This document shows positions 52,780 through 61,163 of a DNA stretch of 64,000 bases, in pieces. The position numbers and the translations under genes are program-made. The stretch's first letter is position 1; each line of letters begins with the position of its first letter. The stretch spans positions 303,923 to 367,922 of the forward strand of contig NZ_JAKLTR010000005.1 in NCBI RefSeq assembly GCF_022012415.1, given 5' to 3'. The notes below the pieces were generated by a model. That model did not search any database, had not been told where the DNA came from, and saw nothing but the letters and a program-made list of their open reading frames with translations. Source of the stretch: Terrimonas ginsenosidimutans (lineage in GTDB: Bacteria > Bacteroidota > Bacteroidia > Chitinophagales > Chitinophagaceae).

Positions 52780-53295
52780 CTAAAGGTAGATCTCCAGCAA
52801 GCCATCCGGCAGCGTAACATTCACCAGTTTCTTTTTGTGGTCAATTTTGTCGATCGTTTGTTCATTCAAGGGTATAAGCACTTCTTTTTCGTTTATCTCC
52901 AATCGGCAGAGCAGTTGATGCGGCAGTTCTATCACTTCCAGTATTTCGCTCAGCGGTTCGCCATCATTAACAATAGTATAGCCGAGAATGCTACCAGGTG
53001 CTGATTTTGCCGCGAGCTTTTTGAAGTCAGCTTCGGGGATCCATACCTCTTTCTGTATGAGTTTCATCGCAGCTTCCCTCGAATCAATCCCTTCCAGTTT
53101 AATGTATACATCATCTTCCGATTTGATCTTTGCAGATTCAACAAACCACGGCAGAAACGACTGCTTTTTCTCTTCAATAAAGATTGCGGTAAGACCTTTC
53201 AGGGAACTTTTTTTTCCGAGCGTATGCGTCAGCACGAGTTCGCCTTTCAGTCCGAATACGGCGACGAGTTTTCCCATTTTGTAATATCCGGCCAA
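52780..53295 (-). CDS. rimM: ribosome maturation factor RimM
   Basis: RimM assists 30S assembly by binding S19 and 16S rRNA near the head. The 171-residue protein has the N-terminal YYKMGKLVAVFGLKGELVLTH motif, a PRC-barrel domain (SILGYTIVNDGEPLSEILEV) and the C-terminal LIPLNEQTIDKIDHKKKLV with LPDGLLEIYL. The length is typical for Bacteroidota. It follows rpsP on the same strand, with a perfect 36-bp inverted repeat in the gap. Confidence 0.95.
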   Translation of the reverse strand: MAGYYKMGKLVAVFGLKGELVLTHTLGKKSSLKGLTAIFIEEKKQSFLPWFVESAKIKSEDDVYIKLEGIDSREAAMKLIQKEVWIPEADFKKLAAKSAPGSILGYTIVNDGEPLSEILEVIELPHQLLCRLEINEKEVLIPLNEQTIDKIDHKKKLVNVTLPDGLLEIYL

Positions 53296-53305
53296 GGTGT
53301 GAAAA

Positions 53306-53419
53306 GTTTAAAAGTTTAATTGTTTAAAGGTTTAAAAGTTAGCTTGTTTGATTTTGAGAGGTTCATAAAATTATCGTGGCCAATAACTTTTAAACCTTTA
53401 AACAATTAAACTTTTAAAC
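53306..53419. repeat. perfect 36-bp TTTAAA inverted repeat between rpsP and rimM
   Basis: Arms 53306-53341 and 53384-53419 are exact reverse complements over 36 bases, with a 42-base loop. They belong to the same A/T-rich family as the arginine-operon hairpins. No other arm pair of this family is as perfect, which suggests a recent copy or strong selection. Confidence 0.85.
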
Positions 53420-53440
53420 GATCTCTTCGCGTAATGAAAA

Positions 53441-53464
53441 AGGCGACACCCGTAGATGTCGCCT
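53441..53464 (-). terminator. intrinsic terminator after rpsP
   Basis: The 8-bp stem AGGCGACA/TGTCGCCT with an 8-base loop. On the minus strand it is followed by TTTTTC. It lies 46 bp beyond the rpsP stop, so rpsP may be partly separated from rimM. Confidence 0.8.
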
Positions 53465-53509
53465 CATGAACTTTCAGGATGGAACTAGTCCGGCAGAGCC
53501 GGGTCTGAT

Positions 53510-53950
53510 TTATCCTTCACTTCCGCCTTCCGCTTTCCTTTCAGGTCTGCGACCTGGCATAGGACGGCGGCTTCTTCTCTGGCGGGAAGCTTCTTCCTGG
53601 CGTTTTCTCACCTGGGCGTCATGTTCTGCGCTCCATTTGGTGAACTTCTCCATTGCAGTAGCATCATCAAATAAACCCAGACCAACACCTCTTAACAGGT
53701 GTTTCAGGTACAATACGCCTTTAAAGCTCAGGATGCGGCGAACGGTGTCAGTTGGAGTTGCACCTTTGCTCAACCACTCGAGCGCTTTCTGACGGTCCAG
53801 CTGAATAGTAGCAGGAACAGTCAATGGATTGTAAGTACCTAATTTCTGGATGAATTTACCATCACGCGGAGCGCGTGAGTCTGCCACTACGATGAAGTAG
53901 AAAGGTCTTTTCTTAGACCCGTGGCGTTGCAGTCGGATTTTTGCTGACAT
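53510..53950 (-). CDS. rpsP: 30S ribosomal protein S16
   Basis: A 146-residue S16. The conserved core [40 protein letters not shown] and [18 protein letters not shown] is intact. The C-terminus is a basic tail ([21 protein letters not shown]) that extends well beyond the E. coli protein (82 residues). Tails of varying composition are common in Bacteroidota S16; this one is arginine-rich rather than acidic/alanine-rich. Its start is the ATG giving [11 protein letters not shown]. Confidence 0.95.
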   Translation of the reverse strand: MSAKIRLQRHGSKKRPFYFIVVADSRAPRDGKFIQKLGTYNPLTVPATIQLDRQKALEWLSKGATPTDTVRRILSFKGVLYLKHLLRGVGLGLFDDATAMEKFTKWSAEHDAQVRKRQEEASRQRRSRRPMPGRRPERKAEGGSEG

Positions 53951-54040
53951 TAAATAGAAATTTAACAGCGTTAAACAATAATTGTTGATAAACCCGGTAG
54001 ATACCGGAGGGCGAAAATAATGAAATGCGGAGAAAGTAAG

Positions 54041-54160
54041 AAGTAAAAAGTCAAAAGTAAAAATTAAAAAATAGTTTCTTCTGGTTGGAAGATTCTCAAA
54101 ATTCTCAGAAGATGCCGCCTGAGGATTTTTGACTTTTTAATTTTTACTTTTGACTTTCTT
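54041..54160. repeat. AAAGTAAAAATT-type inverted repeat (copy 4)
   Basis: AAGTCAAAAGTAAAAATTAA at 54048 onward is a perfect 23-base inverse of the sequence ending at 54156. The element lies between ffh and rpsP. Confidence 0.75.
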
Positions 54161-54175
54161 CTGAGTTACAGTTAT

Positions 54176-55501
54176 TTATCTCTTCATCCCCGGCATCATC
54201 TTGCCAAACATGTTCATCTTATTCATTCCCTTCATCATATCACGCATCTGGTCGAATTGTTTCATGAAGGCATTTACTTCAGCGATATCTTTTCCGGCGC
54301 CTTTGGCGATACGTTTGCGGCGGCTGCCGTCGATCAGGTCCGGGTTGCTTCTTTCTTCAGGAGTCATGGAGTTGATCATCGCTTCGATCCCTTTGAAGGA
54401 ATCATCATTCACCTCGAGGTCTTTGATCTTGCTGCCAACGCCGGGGATCATCCCTAACAGGTCTTTCATGTTACCCATTTTCTTGATCTGCTCCAGCTGC
54501 ATTTTGAAGTCGGCAAAGTCGAATTTATTCTTCCGGATCTTGCTTTCCAGCTTTTTAGCCTGCTCTTCGTTGAACTGCTCCTGTGCTTTCTCCACGAGGC
54601 TCGTGATGTCACCCATGCCCAGGATCCTTTGCGCCATACGCTCAGGGTAGAATACATCCAGGGTTTCCATTTTCTCACCGCTGCTGATGAATTTGATCGG
54701 CTTGTTGACGGTGTATTTGATGGACAGGGCCGCACCACCGCGTGTATCACCATCCAGTTTAGTGAGTACAACACCGGTAAAGTCGAGGCGATCGTTGAAC
54801 GCTTTGGCAGTGTTCACGGCATCCTGCCCCGTCATACTATCCACTACGAAGAGGATCTCCTGTGGGTTCACGGCATTGCGGATATCCGCTACTTCGGTCA
54901 TCATTGCTTCATCGATGGCCAGGCGGCCGGCCGTATCGATGATTACTACGTTCTTATTCTTGCTTTTGGCTTCTTTTACAGCATTTTGTGCGATGGAAAC
55001 GGCGTCTTTGTTTTCCAGTTCAAGATGCACGTCCACACCGATCTGCTCACCGAGCACGCGTAACTGCTCCATCGCCGCAGGGCGGTAGATATCGGCAGCT
55101 ACCAGCATGGGGGAAAAGCCCTTTTTGCTTTTGAGATAATTGGCCAGTTTACCGCTGAAAGTGGTTTTACCGCTACCCTGGAGGCCTGCGATCAGGATCA
55201 CTGCAGGGTTGCCTTTGGCGTTAAAGCCGGCTTCGGCTCCACCCATCAGCTCGGTGAGTTCATCTTTTACGATCTTGATCATCAACTGGCCCGGGCTGAT
55301 CGCATTGATCACTTTCTCTCCCATCGCCGTGTCCTTGATCTTATCAGTGAACTCCTTGGCAATCTTATAGTTAACGTCCGCATCTACCAATGCACGACGG
55401 ATATCCTTTACCGTTGAAGCCACGTTGATCTCCGTGATCCTTCCCTGGCCTTTGAGGTTCTTAAAGGCACTTTCAAGCTTTTCCTGTAAACTGTTGAACA
55501 T
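54176..55501 (-). CDS. ffh: signal recognition particle GTPase Ffh
   Basis: Ffh binds signal sequences and 4.5S RNA and targets proteins to FtsY and the Sec translocon. The 441-residue protein shows the N domain, the GTPase motifs GLQGSGKTTFSGKLA (G1), DTAGRL (G3) and TKLDGD (G4), and a C-terminal M domain rich in methionine (MRDMMKGMNKMNMFGKMMPG). The length is typical. The start gives MFNSLQEKLESAF. No 4.5S RNA gene was recognised in the window. Confidence 0.97.
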   Translation of the reverse strand: MFNSLQEKLESAFKNLKGQGRITEINVASTVKDIRRALVDADVNYKIAKEFTDKIKDTAMGEKVINAISPGQLMIKIVKDELTELMGGAEAGFNAKGNPAVILIAGLQGSGKTTFSGKLANYLKSKKGFSPMLVAADIYRPAAMEQLRVLGEQIGVDVHLELENKDAVSIAQNAVKEAKSKNKNVVIIDTAGRLAIDEAMMTEVADIRNAVNPQEILFVVDSMTGQDAVNTAKAFNDRLDFTGVVLTKLDGDTRGGAALSIKYTVNKPIKFISSGEKMETLDVFYPERMAQRILGMGDITSLVEKAQEQFNEEQAKKLESKIRKNKFDFADFKMQLEQIKKMGNMKDLLGMIPGVGSKIKDLEVNDDSFKGIEAMINSMTPEERSNPDLIDGSRRKRIAKGAGKDIAEVNAFMKQFDQMRDMMKGMNKMNMFGKMMPGMKR

Positions 55502-55616
55502 ATCGATGATTATAAGGGGGCGAAATTACAGCTAATTAAAAATTAAAAAGTCAAAATTAAAAAGTAAAAAGGGAATGACTTTGGGGCAGCGGCAAAGTAA
55601 GCGGAATATTGATTTC

Positions 55617-55687
55617 TCCTCATTGCTTCCTCGGATCTTCGCCTGTTTCCCTTTGGATGATCCCGGATTTCGAGGAAGCAATGAGGA
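55617..55687. repeat. 17-bp perfect inverted repeat, possible structured RNA
   Basis: TCCTCATTGCTTCCTCG (55617-55633) and CGAGGAAGCAATGAGGA (55671-55687) pair exactly; a further TTCTC/GGAGGAA extension pairs with one bulge. It does not match the other repeat families in the window. Confidence 0.6.
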
Positions 55688-56319
55688 GGAACAGAGGAAG
55701 CATAGAGGGTTGAAAGAAGGAGTCTCCCGAATGAAGAAGGTTAGAAAGTGAAATTGTGACGCAGTAAACCGCCCTCCGAAAATACCCGGAAATGGTCAGT
55801 GTTTTGAAGGCTTCTTGTTCGAGGTTAGTTCGAGAGGAGGAATGCAAAAGAATGGCCTGGGAGGGAACCTGGGGCAGTCGCTCAAAAGATCTATCGCCCT
55901 CAGCGTGTCAGCTTGTCACCATTTTTCACTGCCTAAGATCCCGTCAAACTTTGGACGGCCAAAGGACGACTAAGAGACGAACTAACGACGACTAACAACC
56001 ATTTCAAAAACAGGTGGAATTTGACCCTGAATGATTATCATCAGGCAACACATCAGCTGGCTTCGCGTGCCAGAATGTCGTATCTAAGGAGCATATATCG
56101 CTTCAAAGCCTGCTCACGTTTTTTGTGCCCGATCAGACAGCTATCGCTTAAAAACTTATAAGTGGACAAGTGATAATAATCTGTTTGCAGAATGCCGGCA
56201 AGCCTGATTACATCAGGCGAGGGACCGAAGCAAAAGCAAAAACTTTAAACTTTTACATTCAGACAACCATCCCACAACTTTTACGCTCAATCCGGTAAAG
56301 TATGTACAGCGTAAGATCT

Positions 56320-56398
56320 CAAAAGTAAAAAGTCAAAAGTAAAACAGCTTCCTGCGAAGGAGACCATTTTTGACTTTTGACTTTTTATTTTTTAATTC
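56320..56398. repeat. AAAGTAAAAATT-type inverted repeat (copy 5)
   Basis: AAAAGTAAAAAGTCAAAAGT on the left is inverted as ACTTTTGACTTTTTATTTTT on the right, just downstream of rpoD. Confidence 0.65.
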
Positions 56399-56419
56399 GA
56401 AGAGTAGAAGTTTATTTCA

Positions 56420-57286
56420 TTAGCCTAAATAGGTTCTTAAAAGTTTGCAACGATTGGTTGTTCTCAGTTTGGTGATCGCTTTGTCTTTGATCTGGCGAAC
56501 GCGTTCACGTGTGAGGTTGAATTTTTCGCCGATGTCTTCCAGGCTCATTGGGTGATCAACACCGATCCCGAAGAAATAGCAGATCACTTCTTTCTGCCTT
56601 TCAGTAAGCAGCTTCAGTGAGCGGTCGATCTCGGTTTTCAATGACTGATTGTGGTCCAGTTCCCCGTCTGTTTTTTCTGCATTGGGATTGATCAGTACAT
56701 CGATCAGGGTGCTGTCTTCGCCTTCAGAAAGTGGGGTGTCCATGCTGACGTGGCGTGCGGAGATGCCCAAAGTTGCGGAAACCTCTTCCAGGTCCATTTG
56801 CAGCATATCTGCAAGTTCTTCCGCCGATGGCTCTCTTTCAAATTGCTGCTCAAGGGTGGAGAAAGCTTTCTGGATCCTGTTGGTAAGGCCTACTTTGTTC
56901 AGCGGCAGCCTGACGATCCTGGATTGCTCAGCCAAAGCCTGTAAAATGCTCTGACGGATCCACCAAACAGCGTAAGAAATGAATTTGAAACCACGGGTTT
57001 CGTCGAAGCGTTGGGCAGCCTTGATCAGGCCGACATTGCCCTCATTGATGAGGTCGGGCAGAGATAAACCCTGATTCTGATACTGTTTTGCAACGGAAAC
57101 AACGAAACGAAGATTGGCTTTGGTGAGACGGTCGAGGGCTCGTTGATCTCCCTGTCTGATCAGTGCCGCCAGGCGGACCTCCTCTTCAGGGGTGATCAAT
57201 TCGACTTTGCCAATCTCCTGGAGGTACTTCTCCAGACTTTGAGATTCACGATTCGTAATCGACTTCGTGATCTTCAATTGACGCAT
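56420..57286 (-). CDS. rpoD: primary RNA polymerase sigma factor RpoD/SigA
   Basis: A 288-residue group 1 sigma of the short Bacteroidota type, lacking the long region 1.1. Region 1.2 begins [18 protein letters not shown]. Region 2 shows [35 protein letters not shown] and [20 protein letters not shown], the -10 recognition helix. Region 4 carries [17 protein letters not shown]. This sigma reads the TAnnTTTG promoters suggested in the window. I start at [15 protein letters not shown], two codons after an alternative ATG, because family members begin that way. Confidence 0.97.
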   Translation of the reverse strand: MRQLKITKSITNRESQSLEKYLQEIGKVELITPEEEVRLAALIRQGDQRALDRLTKANLRFVVSVAKQYQNQGLSLPDLINEGNVGLIKAAQRFDETRGFKFISYAVWWIRQSILQALAEQSRIVRLPLNKVGLTNRIQKAFSTLEQQFEREPSAEELADMLQMDLEEVSATLGISARHVSMDTPLSEGEDSTLIDVLINPNAEKTDGELDHNQSLKTEIDRSLKLLTERQKEVICYFFGIGVDHPMSLEDIGEKFNLTRERVRQIKDKAITKLRTTNRCKLLRTYLG

Positions 57287-57424
57287 GCTCATAGGTTTGG
57301 TATTTAGATGGTTATTTTAAGGATTGTGACTTAAAGTTTTGGTTAGGTTAGCCTTTAAAAACACCCATCACGGTTTTTCATGTGCATATCATTTCTCCAG
57401 CTATTACGGCCCCCGTTTACCCGC

Positions 57425-57488
57425 AGTTTAAAGGTTTAACAGTTTTAAAAGTTGACATTAAACTTTTAAACTATTAAACCTTTAAACT
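57425..57488. repeat. TTTAAA-type inverted repeat (copy 5)
   Basis: AGTTTAAAGGTTTAACAG and its inverted right arm (ending 57488) form a compact hairpin with a short loop, upstream of rpoD on the other side of the gene. Confidence 0.75.
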
Positions 57489-57672
57489 CATACGCACACG
57501 GCGCAATAATGTTGAAATGACACTTTTTAAGGAATTGGATGTTAAGGCAATTTAAGCTTTCGCTTAATATGTCCCAAAAATTCTTTGGAATATCTTAACG
57601 TTTTCAATAATCTTTTTATTTTATCCGTGTATAACTGTTTTTGGAAACAGCGAAAAATAAAGAGCAAATAAT

Positions 57673-57702
57673 TTTGCGCGGTCGATTTATTTTTTATTAT
57701 TG
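57673..57702 (+). promoter_or_regulatory. promoter of the START-like gene
   Basis: TTTG (57673-57676), 18 bases, TATTATTG (57695-57702): a near match to the -33/-7 Bacteroidota promoter. The ATG at 57732 gives a leader of about 25 bases. Confidence 0.6.
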
Positions 57703-57731
57703 CAGCCCTGAGTGATTTTAATTAACTGACG

Positions 57732-58109
57732 ATGAGTAAGCAATTATATACGCTAGAGTTTCCCGTAAGGTGTTCACCTTCTATATTATATGAATTTTTA
57801 TCTACCCCGGCTGGATTAGGAGAATGGTTCGCGGAAAAGGTCGATGAGCGGGATAATATTTTCTATTTCGGCTGGAATGGCTCCTTTGACAAGGCGGAAG
57901 TACTGGAAAGTGAAGAAAATAGTTTTATCCGTTTTCGCTGGCTGGAAGCCCCTCAAAATGAATATTTCGAATTCGGTATCGAGAAATCAGAGATCACTAA
58001 CCAGACGATCCTGGTGGTGAAGGATTTTGCCGAAAAGAAAGATATCAAGGACCAGGCTTTGCTCTGGGACCATCAGGTAAAAGATCTGTTTCACCGTTTG
58101 GGGAACTAA
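57732..58109 (+). CDS. START-like (SRPBCC) domain protein
   Basis: A 125-residue single SRPBCC/START-fold protein. Family marks are the N-terminal strand YTLEFPVRCSPSILYEFLST, the PAGLGEWFAEKVDE helix and NIFYFGWNGSFDKAEV. The C-terminal helix is DQALLWDHQVKDLFHRLG. Such proteins bind hydrophobic ligands or assist chaperones (AHA1-like), but the ligand here is unknown. This small form is conserved across Bacteroidota next to diverse genes. Confidence 0.85.
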   Translation: MSKQLYTLEFPVRCSPSILYEFLSTPAGLGEWFAEKVDERDNIFYFGWNGSFDKAEVLESEENSFIRFRWLEAPQNEYFEFGIEKSEITNQTILVVKDFAEKKDIKDQALLWDHQVKDLFHRLGN

Positions 58110-58184
58110 GAGGACGAAAACTCCTCCTGGGCTAAAGCTAAGGCGCCGGAGGTGGTGAAGTAGTTCAAAACCCGTTGATCGGTG

Positions 58185-58796
58185 TCAGGCGATAGTTTTT
58201 ATCAGGCGGTTGAAGTTTGCCAGTAAACTTATGTCAAGAGTATCCCAGTTCTCCAGGGATATTTTTTTTGCCAGTTTGATAAATGAATGCGTTTGCAGAT
58301 GTTGCCGGAATTGGAGTTCATCCATTTCCCGCAGCGCTGTATAGTTGTCGTTCTCGAAGTGATGATCCCAGGCAGATAAGTTATGACTGATATAGAATTC
58401 ATCGTTTCTTAACATATCCCATTCATCTGCGATACGCTCCCGGTACCGGTCTTTATGCCTTCCGGAAAGAAGCAGCGTTGTACTGAAAAAATTACCCCAC
58501 CAGAACATGGTGCGGACAGCAAAAAGATTATCCCGGTCAAAATAGCGGGGATGGTCAAGCACCATCCATGGAAGGCCGAGGTAGTTCTCGCCCCGGGAGA
58601 TCTTCGGCGAGGGTTGCAGCACCTCTGCCGGCAAACGGTCTTTTACTCCCAGCAATATTTCATTCTGACCATCCTGCAGCGAAGCCAGCATCAGTTTTAT
58701 TTTTTCAAGCACTGCATTCTTTGTTAAAAGCCAGCTGGAATCAGTAACTAATTGCTCCTCAAACCGCGAAAGCTGTATTTTTGGGGAATCATTCAT
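58185..58796 (-). CDS. conserved hypothetical protein
   Basis: A 203-residue protein without a signal peptide or membrane helix. Visible conserved-looking segments are ISRGENYLGLPWMVLDHPRY, MFWWGNFFSTTLLLSG and NEFYISHNLSAWDHHFEND. The tryptophan- and aromatic-rich middle and paired histidines suggest an enzyme-like pocket. I recall similar unnamed proteins in Bacteroidota, but I cannot assign a family. It converges with the START-like gene. The coding call is supported by length and codon use. Confidence 0.75.
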   Translation of the reverse strand: MNDSPKIQLSRFEEQLVTDSSWLLTKNAVLEKIKLMLASLQDGQNEILLGVKDRLPAEVLQPSPKISRGENYLGLPWMVLDHPRYFDRDNLFAVRTMFWWGNFFSTTLLLSGRHKDRYRERIADEWDMLRNDEFYISHNLSAWDHHFENDNYTALREMDELQFRQHLQTHSFIKLAKKISLENWDTLDISLLANFNRLIKTIA

Positions 58797-58830
58797 TTCT
58801 CAAAAATAAACAATCAACCCGCCTCCGGAC

Positions 58831-58846
58831 AATGTCGTTCAGTTAA
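58831..58846. repeat. solitary MITE-like end AATGTCGTTCAGTTAA
   Basis: It differs by one base (C for T) from the element ends at 39888 and 49137 but has no inverted partner nearby; GTTCAGTTAAATGAAC around it is a short palindrome. It lies in the 120-bp gap upstream of the LptF/G gene. Confidence 0.4.
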
Positions 58847-58916
58847 ATGAACTGGTACAGGGTATTTTCAAATATCACGACATCGCCTCAGGGGTACACG
58901 CACAGGATATTCGCAG

Positions 58917-60383
58917 ATGTTCAAGAAACTCGATAAGCTTATCATTAAGGCCTTCATCGGCCCGTTCATCGCCACCTTCTTTATCACCCTGATGGTGCTG
59001 GTAATGCAGTTCTTTTGGCTTTATATCGATGATTTCGTGGGTAAAGGTCTTGGGGTGGATGTTGTATTGAAATTCATCTGGTATCAAAGCGCCGTGCTCG
59101 TACCGCTCGCCCTTCCGCTGGCTGTATTGCTGTCTTCATTAATGACGTTTGGCAACCTGGGTGAAAGTTTCGAACTTGTTGCGATCAAATCCGCAGGCAT
59201 ATCCCTTCTGCGGTTTATGCGCCCACTGCTCATCATTTCCATTTTTATCAGCATACTGGCCTTCCTTTTTTCCAATTATGTGATTCCTGTTGCATACCTG
59301 AAATCCAGGACCATGCTTTCAGATATCGTTTGGGCAAAACCTGCTTTCGATCTGAAGGAAGGGGTGTTCTATGACAGGATGAATGGCTTCGCGATCAAGA
59401 TAGGCGAAAAAGAAAAGAATGACAGTGTGATCCGTGATGTGATCGTGTATGAGCAACAGCAGAATGGTTTGCAGGACAACTTCGTCATTGCCCGAAGCGG
59501 CATCATGCGCGTGTCGGCAGACAAACGGTTTCTTGAGTTTAACCTGAAGGATGGCTGGCGCTACCAGGAGAAGGGAAACAATCCAAATTCCGCGAAGAAC
59601 GATTATATACGTCTTGGCTTCAAGGAATACAATAAGCAGTTTGATATCAGTTCAATGCTGCCCACCTTCACGAATGATTCCTCAAACCGCAACAATGAGA
59701 AGTTCTATAGTATGCGTCAATTGAACCGGGCGATCGATTCATTGAAAAAAGAGAACGCATTTATCAAAAATAATCTTGAAAAGGGTTTATATCTCTCTTT
59801 TCTGTTCAACAGGTATCTTGATAGTACCTCGGCGAAAAAAAATCCGGGGGACAGCGCTTTCCAGGCCGCCAAAACGCTGGACGAGTTATTGCCGGATTCG
59901 GCCAGGTACACTGTTGCACAACAAGCCATAGGCGAAGCATCCTCCATGAGCGCGTCGATCAATGCGGCAGATATGAATATGACCGAACGGGATAAACAGT
60001 ACAGGAAACACCAGATCGAATGGCACCGGAAGATCGTGTTATCTGTTGCCTGTGTGGTGCTGTTCCTTATCGGTGCCCCACTGGGTTCCATTATCCGTAA
60101 AGGAGGTTTGGGTACGCCACTGATCGCTGCGATCTGCTTTTTCATGGTGTTCTACTTCTCAACGACCGTGGGTGAAAAATTCGCGAAAGAAGGTCAGTGG
60201 AGTACATTCTCCGGAATGTGGCTCGCGATATTTGTACTGCTGCCCATAGGATTCTTCCTGATCTATAAAGCCATGCGCGATTCACAACTTTTCAATAAAG
60301 AAGCGTATACCCGATTGTTCAGAGCCATAGCAAATTTTTTCCGCAGGTTCAAACCTGCTACCGGTAGGAATATCAGCAACTAA
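58917..60383 (+). CDS. LptF/LptG family permease
   Basis: A 488-residue inner-membrane protein of the LPS export system that moves LPS with LptB and hands it to LptC/A. N-terminal helices (IGPFIATFFITLMVLVMQFF, LLSSLMTFGNLGESFELVAI) are followed by a periplasmic beta-jellyroll (about residues 130-250). A long charged insert (residues 255-350) precedes the C-terminal helices with LIGAPLGSIIRKGGLGTPL. Sequence alone does not decide LptF from LptG. A Tat-type superoxide dismutase gene follows 10 bp downstream. Confidence 0.9.
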   Translation: MFKKLDKLIIKAFIGPFIATFFITLMVLVMQFFWLYIDDFVGKGLGVDVVLKFIWYQSAVLVPLALPLAVLLSSLMTFGNLGESFELVAIKSAGISLLRFMRPLLIISIFISILAFLFSNYVIPVAYLKSRTMLSDIVWAKPAFDLKEGVFYDRMNGFAIKIGEKEKNDSVIRDVIVYEQQQNGLQDNFVIARSGIMRVSADKRFLEFNLKDGWRYQEKGNNPNSAKNDYIRLGFKEYNKQFDISSMLPTFTNDSSNRNNEKFYSMRQLNRAIDSLKKENAFIKNNLEKGLYLSFLFNRYLDSTSAKKNPGDSAFQAAKTLDELLPDSARYTVAQQAIGEASSMSASINAADMNMTERDKQYRKHQIEWHRKIVLSVACVVLFLIGAPLGSIIRKGGLGTPLIAAICFFMVFYFSTTVGEKFAKEGQWSTFSGMWLAIFVLLPIGFFLIYKAMRDSQLFNKEAYTRLFRAIANFFRRFKPATGRNISN

Positions 60384-60393
60384 AAGACAGGAT

Positions 60394-61146
60394 ATGCAAG
60401 ACAATTCAACATCAAGACGGAAATTTATTACAGACTCTGCCAAATCCGTGCTGGCCGTAAGTGCCGGCGTAATGGCAACCGGTTCTTTGTTACAATCGTG
60501 CGGCATTATTGGGAAATCGCAATCATCGGCCAACAATACAGGATTCGCACAGGCTCCATTAGGTTATGGTTATAACAGTCTTGAACGTGCTATCGATGCA
60601 CAAACCATGGAGATCCATTATTCGAAACATGCGGCAACTTATGCCAGCAACCTGAAAGAGGCGGCAGCTGCTGAAGGCGTGGATACAAAAAAGCCATTGG
60701 AAGATGTGCTGGCAAAGATCTCAAAGTACTCTGCAAAAATGCGCAACAATGCCGGCGGACATTATAATCATGAATTATTCTGGAAAACACTTTCTCCTGA
60801 CGGAGGAGGAAAACCCGAAGGGAAATTGCTCACCGCGATCGAACAAAGTTTCAATTCATTTGACAGCTTTAAAACACAACTGGCAGATGCGGGTAAGAAT
60901 CGTTTCGGAAGTGGCTGGGCATGGTTATACATCGGTGCAGATAAAAAACTACTCATTGGTTCTACACCAAACCAGGATAATCCACTGATGAATGTGAGCG
61001 AGATCAAAGGCAGTCCACTGCTTGGTCTTGATGTTTGGGAGCATGCTTATTACCTGCGTTATCAGAATCGTCGCGCTGATTATATCAATGCCTGGTGGAG
61101 TGTGGTGAACTGGAAATTCGTGGAGCAACGATTTGCATCTTTTTGA
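60394..61146 (+). CDS. Fe/Mn superoxide dismutase with Tat signal and lipobox
   Basis: A 250-residue SOD of the iron/manganese family. The metal ligands are His75 (MEIHYSKHAATY), His126 (GGHYNHELFW), Asp213 and His217 (LDVWEHAYYLRY), and the NNAGG segment is of the manganese type. Unusually, a Tat signal (SRRKFIT, residues 7-13) leads to a lipobox-like LLQSC (Cys36), so the mature enzyme would be folded, exported and lipid-anchored. It detoxifies periplasmic or surface superoxide. It may be cotranscribed with the LptF/G gene upstream and the hypothetical gene 17 bp downstream. Confidence 0.93.
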   Translation: MQDNSTSRRKFITDSAKSVLAVSAGVMATGSLLQSCGIIGKSQSSANNTGFAQAPLGYGYNSLERAIDAQTMEIHYSKHAATYASNLKEAAAAEGVDTKKPLEDVLAKISKYSAKMRNNAGGHYNHELFWKTLSPDGGGKPEGKLLTAIEQSFNSFDSFKTQLADAGKNRFGSGWAWLYIGADKKLLIGSTPNQDNPLMNVSEIKGSPLLGLDVWEHAYYLRYQNRRADYINAWWSVVNWKFVEQRFASF

Positions 61147-61163
61147 TACAATGTTCCAATAGT

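Larger units (their letters stand above)
55502..56419. other. gene-free region between ffh and rpoD
   Basis: About 900 bases without a supported gene. A 17-bp perfect inverted repeat (55617-55633 and 55671-55687, TCCTCATTGCTTCCTCG) forms a stable stem with a 37-base loop. Other items are A/T-rich arms at 55534-55572 and 56320-56398, a GACGAACTAACGACGACTAA-type repeat around 55964-55998, and small palindromes such as GCCTGATTACATCAGGC near 56192-56208. Several frames of 65-75 codons are open but look random. Confidence 0.45.

Noticed and set aside
55805..55835. tRNA-like GTTCGAGGTTAGTTCGA sequence
   Set aside because: It has a T-loop-like word but no acceptor or anticodon stem that would fold around it.
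55620..55995. Small frames on both strands (67-75 codons)
   Set aside because: They overlap an inverted repeat and have no recognisable motif.
55800..56230. 4.5S RNA, RNase P RNA or tmRNA near ffh
   Set aside because: The conserved GGAAGGAAGCAGC and GAGGAAAGTCC signatures were not found.
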